Part shown: in pieces, positions 15,540-23,221 of the stretch
How positions within the stretch are numbered: the first letter of the stretch is position 1
Layout of the letters: each line of letters opens with the position of its first letter
Assembly: GCF_016862575.1 (NCBI RefSeq)
Contig: NZ_BONF01000020.1
Location: forward strand, 179,606-243,605
Direction: 5' to 3'
Origin: Catellatospora bangladeshensis
GTDB taxonomy: Bacteria; Actinomycetota; Actinomycetes; Mycobacteriales; Micromonosporaceae
Length of the DNA stretch: 64,000 nt
Notes under the pieces: generated by a model
Told to the model about the DNA's origin: nothing
The model's input: only the letters and a program-made list of their open reading frames with translations
Databases searched by the model: none
Program-made: the position numbers and the translations under genes

Positions 15540-16739
15540 ATGGCTCGTCTCGCCCGTACGCCCGGCTTGTCCGATGTGCAGACCGCCATCCTGGAGACGG
15601 TGCGCGAGTTCGCGGACAAGGAGATCATCCCGCGCGCGCAGCGGCTGGAGCACGACGACGAGTACCCCGAGGTGATCCTCGCCGGGATGAAGGAGATGGG
15701 CCTGTTCGGCCTGACCATCCCCGAGGAGTACGGCGGCCTCGGCGAGTCGCTGCTGACCTACGCGCTGGTCGTCGAGGAGCTGTCCCGCGGCTGGATGTCG
15801 GTGTCCGGCATCGTCAACACCCACTTCATCGTGGCGTACCTGGTCTCCCAGCACGGCTCGGCCGAGCAGAAGCAGCGGCTGCTGCCGAAGATGGCCACCG
15901 GCGACGTGCGCGGCGCGTTCAGCATGTCCGAGCCGAACTGCGGCTCCGACGTCTCGGCGATCACGTCGAAGGCGGTGCGCGACGGCGACTCGTACGTGCT
16001 CAACGGCCAGAAGATGTGGCTGACCAACGGGGCGTACTCGTCGGTGGTGGCCACGCTGGTCAAGACGGACCAGGGCGCGGACACCGTCTACGGCAACATG
16101 ACCACGTTCCTGCTGGAGAAGGACCCGGGCTTCGGCGAGACGGCGCCCGGCCTGACCATCCCCGGCAAGATCGACAAGATGGGCTACAAGGGCGTCGAGA
16201 CCACCGAGATGATCCTCGACGGCCACCGCGTGCCGGACTCGGCGATCCTCGGCGGCGCGGGCCAGGCCGGGCGCGGCTTCTACCAGATGATGGACGGCAT
16301 CGAGGTGGGCCGGGTCAACGTGGCCGCCCGCGCCTGCGGCATCTCCATCCGCGCGTTCGAGCTGGCGGTGGCGTACGCGCAGCAGCGCGCCACCTTCGGC
16401 AAGCCGATCGCGCAGCACCAGGCGGTGGCGTTCAAGCTGGCCGAGATGGGCACCAAGATCGAGGCGGCGCACGCGCTGATGGTCAACGCGGCCCGACTGA
16501 AGGACTCCGGCCAGCGCAACGACGTCGAGGCGGGCATGGCCAAGCTGCTGGCCAGCGAGTACTGCCACGAGATCGTCACCGAGTCGTTCCGCATCCACGG
16601 CGGTTACGGCTACTCGAAGGAGTACGAGATCGAGCGGCTCATGCGCGAGGCGCCGTTCCTGCTCATCGGCGAGGGCACCAGCGAGATCCAGAAGACGATC
16701 ATCTCGCGCGGCCTGCTCAAGGAGTACCGCGCGCGCTGA
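15540..16739 (+). CDS. Acyl-CoA dehydrogenase
   Basis: 399 aa flavoprotein. Family signatures: FSMSEPNCGSDVSAI near residue 125 (FAD and substrate binding), GQKMWLTNGAYSSVV, the CoA-side region GRVNVAARACGISIRAFELAVAYAQQR, FGKPIAQHQAVAFKLAEM and the C-terminal IHGGYGYSKEYEIERLMREA, with a closing EGTSEIQ. It oxidises acyl-CoA thioesters to 2-enoyl-CoA and passes electrons to ETF. The glutamate base expected in the IERLMREA-EGTSE region is present. Given nearby lyase and hydratase genes it may act on a branched dicarboxylic CoA ester such as methylsuccinyl-CoA; this is only a suggestion. Confidence 0.9.
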   Translation: MARLARTPGLSDVQTAILETVREFADKEIIPRAQRLEHDDEYPEVILAGMKEMGLFGLTIPEEYGGLGESLLTYALVVEELSRGWMSVSGIVNTHFIVAYLVSQHGSAEQKQRLLPKMATGDVRGAFSMSEPNCGSDVSAITSKAVRDGDSYVLNGQKMWLTNGAYSSVVATLVKTDQGADTVYGNMTTFLLEKDPGFGETAPGLTIPGKIDKMGYKGVETTEMILDGHRVPDSAILGGAGQAGRGFYQMMDGIEVGRVNVAARACGISIRAFELAVAYAQQRATFGKPIAQHQAVAFKLAEMGTKIEAAHALMVNAARLKDSGQRNDVEAGMAKLLASEYCHEIVTESFRIHGGYGYSKEYEIERLMREAPFLLIGEGTSEIQKTIISRGLLKEYRAR

Positions 16740-16743
16740 GCGC

Positions 16744-17454
16744 TCAGTGCGAGCGCAGCTCCGGCGGGGCGGTGGCCAGGCGGGCCAGGTCGCCGCGCCG
16801 CTCGGGGTGCTCCAGGTAGAACTGCAGGACGCTGACCACGTCGGCGTCCTGCACGCCGTAGTCCGCGCCGCGCACCCGCAGCGTGCGCTCGTCGGTCTCC
16901 AGCCGCAGCCCGGCCCCGGGGTTCAGGCGCACCGACCGGATCTGCGACCAGGAGAAGTGCGCGCGGTGCACCCTTATGCCAGCGGCGTTCAGCACGATCT
17001 GCCGGTGCCGCTCGCCCGGGGTGCCCACCGCCGACCACAGCAGCCACAGCGCCAGCAGCGTCCAGCCGATGGCCAGACCCAGCTCGCGGCCGTCGTTCAG
17101 GCGCGCCCAGCGGGCGATGACCGGCAGTTGCACCGCGAACACCGCGGCGTCGAACACCCGGTCGTGCACCAGCGTCAGCACCAGGCCGGGCTCGCCGTCG
17201 GCGGCGCCCTGCCGCCACTGGCCGGTGCGGCGCCGCCGCACGTGGAAGACGCGCACCGCGGCCGCGGCCAGGCCCGCCAGGATCAGCCAGACGGTGATCC
17301 CCTCGTCGGAGGAGAGCGGGTGGATCGGCGTCGTCCGGCCGTACCACCACGCCCCGGCCAGCAGCAGCACGCCGGCCGCGGCGAAGGCGGCGGCGCGGGC
17401 ACGCGGGCCGGTCGGCAGGGCGATCACCCGCAAAAGGCTACGAGACCACCTCAT
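16744..17454 (-). CDS. Membrane protein with a bacterial PH-like domain
   Basis: 236 aa. Two N-terminal helices (AAAFAAAGVLLLAGAWWYG and ITVWLILAGLAAAAVRVF), a second hydrophobic region (GLAIGWTLLALWLLWSAVG), then a soluble C-terminus with IVLNAAGIRVHRAHFSWSQIRSVRL and LRLETDERTLRVRG, which look like the strands of a bacterial PH/DUF304-type domain. Function unknown. It converges on the acyl-CoA dehydrogenase with a 4-nt gap and is divergent from the next gene. The ATG has GGAG directly adjacent, so the start could be a GTG nine codons further in. Confidence 0.6.
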   Translation of the reverse strand: MRWSRSLLRVIALPTGPRARAAAFAAAGVLLLAGAWWYGRTTPIHPLSSDEGITVWLILAGLAAAAVRVFHVRRRRTGQWRQGAADGEPGLVLTLVHDRVFDAAVFAVQLPVIARWARLNDGRELGLAIGWTLLALWLLWSAVGTPGERHRQIVLNAAGIRVHRAHFSWSQIRSVRLNPGAGLRLETDERTLRVRGADYGVQDADVVSVLQFYLEHPERRGDLARLATAPPELRSH

Positions 17455-17540
17455 CTCCGTCGACGGCGCGGTTGCTCGATCCCGCCGATCGGGCACGGGC
17501 TCCCGCGCCGCACCCGAGCGGGCCGTCCGGGACCGGCGGG

Positions 17541-17546
17541 TACGCT
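17541..17546 (+). promoter_or_regulatory. -10 hexamer TACGCT of the small membrane protein gene at 17554
   Basis: TACGCT lies 7 nt before the GTG at 17554; leaderless geometry. Confidence 0.5.
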
Positions 17547-17553
17547 GGCTGCC

Positions 17554-17964
17554 GTGCGACGACTGCTCACCCCCGGCTGGCTGGCCGGCCATGCCCTGAT
17601 GGTGGTCGCCGTCGCCGTTTGTCTGGCCCTCGGCTGGTGGCAGGCGGGCCGTGCCGCCGAGGGAAACACCCTGAGCTGGGCGTACACCTTCGAGTGGCCG
17701 CTCTTCGCCGTCTTCACCGTGCTGATCTGGTTCCGGGAGGTCCGGCTGGCCCTGCGCAAGGGCCGTGCCGATGCCGATGCCCCGGACGTTGAGCCGGTGG
17801 TGGAGCGGCCGCGGCCGGTCATCACCCGTCAGGTGAGATCGACCACTGCCGAGGCGGACGAGGCGGCGGATCCGCAGCTGGCCGCGTACAACGAATACCT
17901 GGCATGGCTGAGCGAGCACCCCGAGGCACGACCCGGCGACTATCCCGCTAAGGAGCACCGATGA
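17554..17964 (+). CDS. Small two-helix membrane protein preceding DUF3817
   Basis: 136 aa with two membrane helices: HALMVVAVAVCLALGWWQAG and FEWPLFAVFTVLIWFREV. The tail is charged and ends in LAAYNEYLAWLSEHPEARPGDYPAKEHR, a pattern conserved in actinobacterial proteins that lie directly before DUF3817; some databases call them transcriptional regulators without evidence. The opening RRLLTPGWLAGHALMV recalls SURF1-like N-termini but the rest does not. The GTG start is fixed by TACGCT 7 nt upstream. It overlaps the next start by 4 nt. Confidence 0.65.
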   Translation: MRRLLTPGWLAGHALMVVAVAVCLALGWWQAGRAAEGNTLSWAYTFEWPLFAVFTVLIWFREVRLALRKGRADADAPDVEPVVERPRPVITRQVRSTTAEADEAADPQLAAYNEYLAWLSEHPEARPGDYPAKEHR

Positions 17965-18284
17965 ACGGCGCACTCACCCGCTACCGCATCATCGCCTGGA
18001 TCGTGGGCGTGCTGCTGGTGACGCTGACCCTGGTCGCCATGCCGATGAAGTACTTCGCCGACAACAACCTCGGCGTCGTGATCATCGCCCCCGTGCACGG
18101 CTGGCTGTACGTGGTCTACCTGGCCGCCGTCGGCGACCTGGCCCGCCGGGTGCAGTGGCCGGTGACCCGCATCCTGCTGGTCGCGCTGGCCGGCACGGTG
18201 CCGTTCCTGTCGTTCATCATGGAGCGGCGCGTGGTCGGCTGGATCCAGGGCACCGACCGGCAGCCCTCGTTCACAGAAGCGTGA
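17961..18284 (+). CDS. DUF3817 membrane protein
   Basis: 107 aa with three hydrophobic segments: RIIAWIVGVLLVTLTLVAMPMKY, VHGWLYVVYLAAVGDLARR and ILLVALAGTVPFLSFIMERRV. The PMKY, H-G-x-L-Y and PFxSFxxER features are those of DUF3817 (YdzA-like integral membrane proteins); function unknown. It overlaps the preceding gene by 4 nt and its end overlaps the end of the convergent radical SAM gene by 14 bp. Confidence 0.8.
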   Translation: MNGALTRYRIIAWIVGVLLVTLTLVAMPMKYFADNNLGVVIIAPVHGWLYVVYLAAVGDLARRVQWPVTRILLVALAGTVPFLSFIMERRVVGWIQGTDRQPSFTEA

Positions 18285-20322
18285 GCTGAACGCCTGCCGC
18301 CGGTGCGGCGGGCGCCTCCTCCGCCGGCTCGTTCACGACCAGGTCCCGGGCGAGCTCGTCGCGGGGCAGCAGGCCGTGCCGCCGCATGGCGCGGCGTACC
18401 CGTGCCGTGATCAGCCGCTGGTAGTCCGCGCTCGCGAAGGCGCGCCGCCCCGGGTAGAGCCGCTCGTAGAGCGGCACCAGCCCGGGGTGATTCGCGTGCA
18501 GCCAGCGCAGATACCACTCCCGGGCGCCGGTGCGCAGGTGCAGGACGAGCGGGGTCACGCTTGCCGCGCCCGCCTCCGCGAGCGCGCGCACCGTGGCGTC
18601 GACGTGCTCCTCGCCGTCGGTGAGGCCGGGCAGGATCGGCGCCATCAGCACGCCGACCCGCATCCCGGCGTCGGTGAGGCGGCGGACCGTGTCCACCCGG
18701 CGGGCCGGGGACGGCGTGCCCGACTCGACCGAGCGCCACAGCCCCTCGTCGAGGAAGCCCACGGACAGCGACACCGACACCCGGGTCCGCTGCGCGGCCC
18801 GCGCCAGCAGCGGCAGGTCGCGCAGGATCAGCGTGCCCTTGGTGAGGATCGAGAACGGGTTCGACCAGTCCGACAGGGCCGAGATGATGCCGGGCATCAG
18901 CCGGTAGCGCCCCTCGGCCCGCTGGTAGCAGTCGACGTTGGTGCCCATGGCGATGGACTGGCCGCCCCACCGCGGCGCGGCCAGCTCCCGGCGCAGCACC
19001 TCGGCCGCGTTCACCTTGACCACGATCTTCGAGTCGAAGTCGTGCCCGGCGTCGAGGTCGAGATACGTGTGCGTGTTGCGGGCGAAGCAGTTGTGGCTGA
19101 CCACGCCGTTGGCGATGAAGTCGCCGGTGCCCGTGGTGATGTCCCACAGCGGCAGCTCCAGGCCGAGCGGCTCGATCCGCTCCACGTGCAGCGGCACCGC
19201 GCCCTTCACCGCGACCCCCTGCACCGCGCGCCGCCGGGTCACCGCCGGGTCGGTCAGGTGGAAGAAGCGCAGCTTCTCCGGCAGCCCGCCGAGCAGCCGG
19301 AGGCTGAGCAGGCCGATCGGGCCGACCCGGTCCTCGACGGCGAACTGGAAGCCGAAGCCGCGCAGCGCCTCCCTGGTGGGCTCGACCAGCTCCAGGTCGG
19401 TGTGCACGACGCGCCACAGCCCCTGCGTGTGGCTGCCCTCGGCGTCGAAGATCCCGGCCAGGAAACCCTTGGCCCACTCCGGGTCGGGCTCGGCGGGCCG
19501 CTGCCGCAGCGTGGTGATCAGGTCCAGATCGCGGCGGGCGTACGTGCTGACGCCGGTGCCCCGGCCCGCGGGCGCGAACTCGGCCGTGTGCGCGCCCGAC
19601 TCGCGCAGGTAGCCGATCACGCGGCTCATCACCTGCGGCTCCTCGGTGGCCAGCCGGAACCTCGGCACGGTGCCGTACGGGTCCCGATACCCCTGCTCCG
19701 GCTCCGGGCGGAGCACGGCGTGCAGGTATCCGCGCCGGTACTCCGGGGACTCCTTGGGCGGCTCGGCGAAGCGGCCGGTGCCCATCAGCTTGTTGCCGGT
19801 GGTCAGGTGCGGCCGCTGCGCGGCCCCGGCGCGGGCCCCGGTGACGTGCTTCCAGCCCCGGTCGGTCAGGAAGCGGTGGTCGCCGCTGGCCACCAGCTCG
19901 GTGCCGTCGCGCAGGGTGACCCGGTAGGCGGGCTTCACGGTGGACCACTTGTCGCGCACGTGGGTGACCGCGTAGCGGCGGTAGGCGCCGTCGCGGACCG
20001 TGCCGATGATCGCGTCACCGACGCGCAGCTCCGCGATGGGCTTGGTGCGCCCGTCCGCCATCAGCACCGGCGTCTCCCCGGCCAGGCAGTACGAGCAGGC
20101 GTGGGTGCAGCCCCGGTAGGGGTTCACGGTGTACTCGAACGGCACCCGGCGGTCGTCGCCGCCCGGCACCCGGTTGATCAGCGACTTGGCCCGGACCTCG
20201 TAGAACGTCATCCCGGCGAACTCGGGAGTGTCGAACGTACGCACGACCGCGCCGGGCAGCGGCGGCTGCACCGGCGCGGACGCGTCCGGCGGGGTGCTCT
20301 CGGTGAGATGACTCCAGCGCAC
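18271..20322 (-). CDS. Intein-containing Rv2578c-family radical SAM protein
   Basis: Counting from a TTG at 20334 the precursor is 687 aa; I prefer the GTG at 20322 (MRWSHLT), which matches the N-terminus of Rv2578c as I recall it. Residues quoted use the longer count. The cluster motif RGCTHACSYC begins at Cys76 and Cys80; its third Cys is Cys416, directly after a 333-residue intein (83-415). Spliced exteins give CTHACSYCFARNTHTYLD and a host of about 354 aa with later radical SAM strands (ILTKGTLILRDLPLL, VSVSLSVGFLDEGLWRSVESGTPSPARRVDTV). Such proteins bind a 4Fe-4S cluster and SAM; the substrate is unknown. A LexA-type box lies 8 bp upstream. It follows trxA on the same strand with a 27-bp gap. 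Confidence 0.9.
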   Translation of the reverse strand: MRWSHLTESTPPDASAPVQPPLPGAVVRTFDTPEFAGMTFYEVRAKSLINRVPGGDDRRVPFEYTVNPYRGCTHACSYCLAGETPVLMADGRTKPIAELRVGDAIIGTVRDGAYRRYAVTHVRDKWSTVKPAYRVTLRDGTELVASGDHRFLTDRGWKHVTGARAGAAQRPHLTTGNKLMGTGRFAEPPKESPEYRRGYLHAVLRPEPEQGYRDPYGTVPRFRLATEEPQVMSRVIGYLRESGAHTAEFAPAGRGTGVSTYARRDLDLITTLRQRPAEPDPEWAKGFLAGIFDAEGSHTQGLWRVVHTDLELVEPTREALRGFGFQFAVEDRVGPIGLLSLRLLGGLPEKLRFFHLTDPAVTRRRAVQGVAVKGAVPLHVERIEPLGLELPLWDITTGTGDFIANGVVSHNCFARNTHTYLDLDAGHDFDSKIVVKVNAAEVLRRELAAPRWGGQSIAMGTNVDCYQRAEGRYRLMPGIISALSDWSNPFSILTKGTLILRDLPLLARAAQRTRVSVSLSVGFLDEGLWRSVESGTPSPARRVDTVRRLTDAGMRVGVLMAPILPGLTDGEEHVDATVRALAEAGAASVTPLVLHLRTGAREWYLRWLHANHPGLVPLYERLYPGRRAFASADYQRLITARVRRAMRRHGLLPRDELARDLVVNEPAEEAPAAPAAGVQLTLL
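19090..20088 (-). mobile_element. Intein with LAGLIDADG-type homing endonuclease region
   Basis: 333 codons in frame within the radical SAM gene. Block A is CLAGETPVLMADGRTKPIAEL with the nucleophile Cys at position 1; block B is GTELVASGDHRFLT with the conserved His; blocks F and G are LWDITTGTGDFIANG and VVSHN followed by Cys, with the penultimate His and terminal Asn needed for cyclisation. The endonuclease region has one good dodecapeptide motif (FLAGIFDAEGS) about 210 residues in; the partner motif expected earlier (RRGYLHAVLRPE) lacks the acidic residue at the usual place, so nuclease activity may be lost while splicing residues are all intact. Insertion precedes the third cluster cysteine. 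Confidence 0.93.
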
Positions 20323-20330
20323 CCCGCTAT

Positions 20331-20346
20331 TCAAACATATGTTCGA
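20331..20346. promoter_or_regulatory. LexA (SOS) box before the radical SAM gene
   Basis: Read on the minus strand the site is TCGAACATATGTTTGA, matching the actinobacterial LexA consensus TCGAAC-N4-GTTCGA at 11 of 12 positions. It lies entirely in the 27-bp gap between the trxA stop and the GTG start of the radical SAM gene. From memory, the M. tuberculosis homologue Rv2578c belongs to the LexA regulon. Confidence 0.75.
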
Positions 20347-20349
20347 AGA

Positions 20350-20706
20350 CTAGGCAGCCTTCGCGTCCGCCTTAACCTGCTCCATGTCGAGCTCGCGCAC
20401 CTTCTGGATCAGGTCGGTGAAGGCCACCTCGGGCAGCGCGCCGGGCTGCGCGTACACGATCACGCCGTCGCGGATCGCCATGATGGTCGGGATCGACTGG
20501 ATGTTGAAGTGCCCGGCGAGTGCCTGCTGCGCCTCGGTGTCGACCTTGCCGAACGTGATGTCCGGGTTCGCCTCCGCGGCCCGCTCGTAGACCGGCGCGA
20601 ACCGGACACACGGCCCACACCAGCTCGCCCAGAAGTCGACGAACGTGATGCCGTCCCCGCTCGTCTTCTCGCCGAAGTTCTCGGTGGTGAACTCCACGGT
20701 GCCCAT
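20350..20706 (-). CDS. trxA: Thioredoxin
   Basis: 118 aa thioredoxin with the active site WCGPC in VDFWASWCGPCVRFAPVYE and the cis-Pro in IQSIPTIMAIRDG. It reduces protein disulfides in the cytosol using thioredoxin reductase. The C-terminus carries a short extra charged tail (MEQVKADAKAA). The ATG at 20706 is chosen over an upstream ATG at 20721 because GAGGAG lies 7 nt before it and would be within the longer frame. Divergent, 151 nt away, is a second thioredoxin-fold protein. Confidence 0.92.
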   Translation of the reverse strand: MGTVEFTTENFGEKTSGDGITFVDFWASWCGPCVRFAPVYERAAEANPDITFGKVDTEAQQALAGHFNIQSIPTIMAIRDGVIVYAQPGALPEVAFTDLIQKVRELDMEQVKADAKAA

Positions 20707-20857
20707 GTTCGTGCTCCTCATTTGATCGAGTGACCAGCGTCCATGTAAACCGCTGGACCGCCTACCTCATTCCCGACCCGACCACCGTACCCACGGTGAC
20801 GACACACACAGGGCATAGGACCACAGCTTGGACACGTGGCGGAGGAGGATGGGGACC

Positions 20858-21226
20858 ATGAGCGCGACCTTCGTGTACGACGGCGACTGCGCCTTCTGCA
20901 CCGCGTGCGCCCGGTTCGTCGAGCGCCGGGTGCCCACCGCCGCGCGGATCGTGCCCTGGCAGCGGGCCGACCTCGCCGCCCTCGGCCTCACCCGCGAACA
21001 GTGCCTGGAGGCGGTGCAGTACGCCGCCCCCGGCCGCCCCGTGCTGGCCGGCCCGGATGCCATCGCGGCGCTGCTGCGCTCCAGCCACGCCGGCTGGCGC
21101 CCGGTCGGCGGCGCGCTGGCCCTGCCCGGCCTGGGCGCGCTGTCGTGGCCCGTCTACCGGTGGATCGCCCGCCACCGCCACCAGCTCCCGGGCGGCACGG
21201 CGGCGTGCGCCGTGCCCCCGCCCTAG
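20858..21226 (+). CDS. DCC1-like thiol-disulfide oxidoreductase (DUF393)
   Basis: 122 aa starting SATFVYDGDCAFCTACARFVERR; YDGDCxFC is the family signature and contains the CxxC pair, followed by a further Cys three residues later. Later conserved parts are IVPWQRADLAALGLT and VLAGPDAIAALLR. DUF393 proteins are thioredoxin-fold and thought to act in thiol redox chemistry; substrates are unknown. GGAGGAGG precedes the ATG. It overlaps the 3' end of the convergent MaoC gene by 4 nt. Confidence 0.85.
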   Translation: MSATFVYDGDCAFCTACARFVERRVPTAARIVPWQRADLAALGLTREQCLEAVQYAAPGRPVLAGPDAIAALLRSSHAGWRPVGGALALPGLGALSWPVYRWIARHRHQLPGGTAACAVPPP

Positions 21227-21678
21227 TCGGGGCGCTTGGGGACCATGACCTTGCGCTTGAAGACGCAGACCAGGGTGCCGTCCTGGTTGTAGCCCCGGGT
21301 CTCCACGGCGACCACGCCGCGGTCGGGCTTGGACTCCGACTCGCGCTTGTCCAGCACGGTGGTCTCGCCGTAGATGGTGTCGCCGTGGAAGGTCGGCGCG
21401 ACGTGGCGCAGGCTCTCGACCTCGAGGTTGGCGATGGCCTTGCCGCTCACGTCCGGCACGGACATGCCCAGCAGCAGCGAGTAGATGTAGTTGCCGACCA
21501 CCACGTTGCGCTTGAAGTCGGTCTGCGTGGCCGCGTAGTGCGCGTCCAGGTGCAGCGGGTGGTGGTTCATGGTCAGCAGGCAGAAGAGGTGGTCGTCGTA
21601 CTCGGTGACCGTCTTGCCGGGCCAGTGCTTGTAGATCGCCCCGACCTCGAACTCTTCGAAGTAGCGCCCGAACTGCAT
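21223..21678 (-). CDS. MaoC-family (R)-specific enoyl-CoA hydratase
   Basis: 151 aa single hotdog domain. FEEFEVGAIYKHWPGKTVTEYD opens it, and DHLFCLLTMNHHPLHLDAHYA holds the hydratase-2 catalytic Asn/His region; VVVGNYIYSLLLGM and ESLRHVAPTFHGDTIY (overhanging segment) follow. The (R)-specific hydration of 2-enoyl-CoA is the family reaction. The MNHHPLH variant, with Asn in place of the usual Asp, resembles the actinobacterial mesaconyl-CoA hydratase-like group; inferred only. The ATG at 21678 has GGGAG 7 nt upstream; longer frames reach into non-conserved sequence. Confidence 0.85.
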   Translation of the reverse strand: MQFGRYFEEFEVGAIYKHWPGKTVTEYDDHLFCLLTMNHHPLHLDAHYAATQTDFKRNVVVGNYIYSLLLGMSVPDVSGKAIANLEVESLRHVAPTFHGDTIYGETTVLDKRESESKPDRGVVAVETRGYNQDGTLVCVFKRKVMVPKRPD

Positions 21679-21898
21679 TGTCCGTCTCCCGCCCCTGGAT
21701 GCAGTGAACGGCGGGGCCCTCCCCGGCACCCGCCGCCCACGCTTGTGAAAAAGGATTCTGCCTCCAGGGCTACCGGTGAGTACATAAGCCCCGGCGGAGA
21801 ACTACATCACACACCATCGACCACCGGTGTTTCTGCGTTTGACACGCTTCGCGGCAAGCGTCCGGGCTCGCGGCATATGCTGACGGCAGGAGGTCGCC

Positions 21899-22432
21899 AT
21901 GCCGAGTCATTCCGCAGCTGATCACCTGATCTCACGCCAGTTGTACCGGCGGGAGATCGCCCCTCTCACCTTCGAGCCGCACGAGTGGGAGCTGCTGACC
22001 CGGCTCCCCGCCCGTGTCATGATCGCCGCCACCTCCGCCGAGCCCGACAGCGACCGCCGTACGGTCGACGAGGGGCTGGCCGGCATCAACGCCATCGCCG
22101 CCGGGGCCGACGCCGACTCGGAACTGGTCAAGGCCATCGTCGGCGCGATCTACGCGGAGGCGGATCCCGATCCGCCGGCCGCCGAGCAGTTCCGCGACCC
22201 GGACCACGCCATCACCGAGGTGCTGGTGAGCTGCCGCGCGGCGGCGCTGGTCCTCGACTCCCGGGCCACGCCCGCCGACGGGCAGGCGTACCGGAGCTGG
22301 CTGCAGTCGATCGCGGACCAGGTCTGCGGCGCCGCCCGCACAGGCGGCCTGCTGGGCTTCGGCGGGGTCACCCGCAGCCAGGCCGAGCAGCACTTCCTGA
22401 GCGAGCTGGGGGACGCCCTGCGCAACGTGTGA
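21899..22432 (+). CDS. Conserved hypothetical protein
   Basis: 177 aa, soluble, mostly helical, no signal peptide. Begins PSHSAADHLISRQLYRREI; central ARVMIAATSAEPDSDRRTVDEGLAGINAIAAGA and a C-terminal GLLGFGGVTRSQAEQHFLSELGDAL with a Gly-rich turn. I do not recognise the family. The ATG follows CAGGAGGTCGCC, a strong ribosome site. It is divergent from the MaoC gene with a 220-bp gap, and is followed by a weak hairpin and the methyltransferase gene. Confidence 0.65.
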   Translation: MPSHSAADHLISRQLYRREIAPLTFEPHEWELLTRLPARVMIAATSAEPDSDRRTVDEGLAGINAIAAGADADSELVKAIVGAIYAEADPDPPAAEQFRDPDHAITEVLVSCRAAALVLDSRATPADGQAYRSWLQSIADQVCGAARTGGLLGFGGVTRSQAEQHFLSELGDALRNV

Positions 22433-22444
22433 CCGGTGCCCGAT

Positions 22445-22479
22445 CCCCGGCGGGGCGCCCGAGCGGCGGCACGCCGGGG
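22445..22479 (+). terminator. Weak GC-only hairpin after the hypothetical gene
   Basis: CCCCGGCG at 22445-22452 pairs with CGCCGGGG at 22472-22479. Stem of 8 bp, 19-nt loop, no T-run; may be chance in such GC-rich DNA. Confidence 0.3.
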
Positions 22480-22499
22480 TCGGCCGTGTCCGCCGCCGG

Positions 22500-22505
22500 T
22501 AAGCT
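22500..22505 (+). promoter_or_regulatory. -10 hexamer TAAGCT of the SpoU methyltransferase gene
   Basis: TAAGCT lies 9 nt before the GTG at 22515; near-leaderless. Confidence 0.4.
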
Positions 22506-22514
22506 GCTGCGCTT

Positions 22515-23159
22515 GTGAGCAGCGAACACGGCGAATCCGCCGGGGACGAGCTGGAGGTCGGCGTCGGCCCCTGGGCGGGCCCCTGGCCGACCGACGAGCG
22601 CTACGACCCCGAGCTGCTGGCCGCCGGCGACCGGCGCAACGTGGTGGACCGCTACCGCTACTGGCGGCGCGAGGCGATCGTTGCGGACCTGGACGGCCGG
22701 CGGCACGACTTCCACGTCGCGATCGAGAACTGGCAGCACGACCTGAACATCGGCACCGTCGTGCGCACCGCGAACGCCTTCCTCGCCGCCGAGGTGCACA
22801 TCGTCGGCCGCCGCCGGTGGAACCGCCGCGGCGCCATGGTCACCGACCGCTACCAGCACGTACGCCACCACGAGTCGATCGAGCAGTTCGCCGGCTGGGC
22901 GCACGGGGCGGGCCTGGTGGTGATCGGCATCGACAACCTGCCGGGCAGCCGGCCGCTGGAGACGACCACCCTGCCCCGGCGCTGCGTGCTCCTTTTCGGG
23001 CAGGAGGGCCCGGGGCTGTCCGACGCCGCCCGCGCCGCCTGCGACCAGCTGTTCTCGATCGCGCAGTACGGCTCGACCCGGTCCATCAACGCCGGTGTCG
23101 CCTCCGCGGTGGCCATGCACGCCTGGATCAGGGCGTACGCGGGCCCGCCGCCCGGCTGA
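22515..23159 (+). CDS. TrmH/SpoU-family RNA 2'-O-methyltransferase
   Basis: 214 aa. The SPOUT motifs are visible: motif 1 around NWQHDLNIGTVVRTANAF, motif 2 CVLLFGQEGPGLSDAA and motif 3 FSIAQYGSTRSINAGVASAVAMH, which form the trefoil knot that binds SAM. The family methylates ribose in tRNA or rRNA. The YGSTRSINAGVA version of motif 3 differs from the usual PxxGxxxSLNVSVA, as seen in an actinobacterial subgroup. About 50 acidic N-terminal residues precede the domain. Target unknown. Confidence 0.87.
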   Translation: MSSEHGESAGDELEVGVGPWAGPWPTDERYDPELLAAGDRRNVVDRYRYWRREAIVADLDGRRHDFHVAIENWQHDLNIGTVVRTANAFLAAEVHIVGRRRWNRRGAMVTDRYQHVRHHESIEQFAGWAHGAGLVVIGIDNLPGSRPLETTTLPRRCVLLFGQEGPGLSDAARAACDQLFSIAQYGSTRSINAGVASAVAMHAWIRAYAGPPPG

Positions 23160-23221
23160 CCCGCAGCCGATCTTGGCGAGTGGCTTGACGTGCCCGTTCG
23201 CGGGGGCGGACAGTTGGGGTC

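Noticed and set aside
20322..20334. TTG at 20334 as start of the radical SAM gene
   Set aside because: The GTG at 20322 gives the MRW start expected for the family, and the TTG would lie inside the LexA box.
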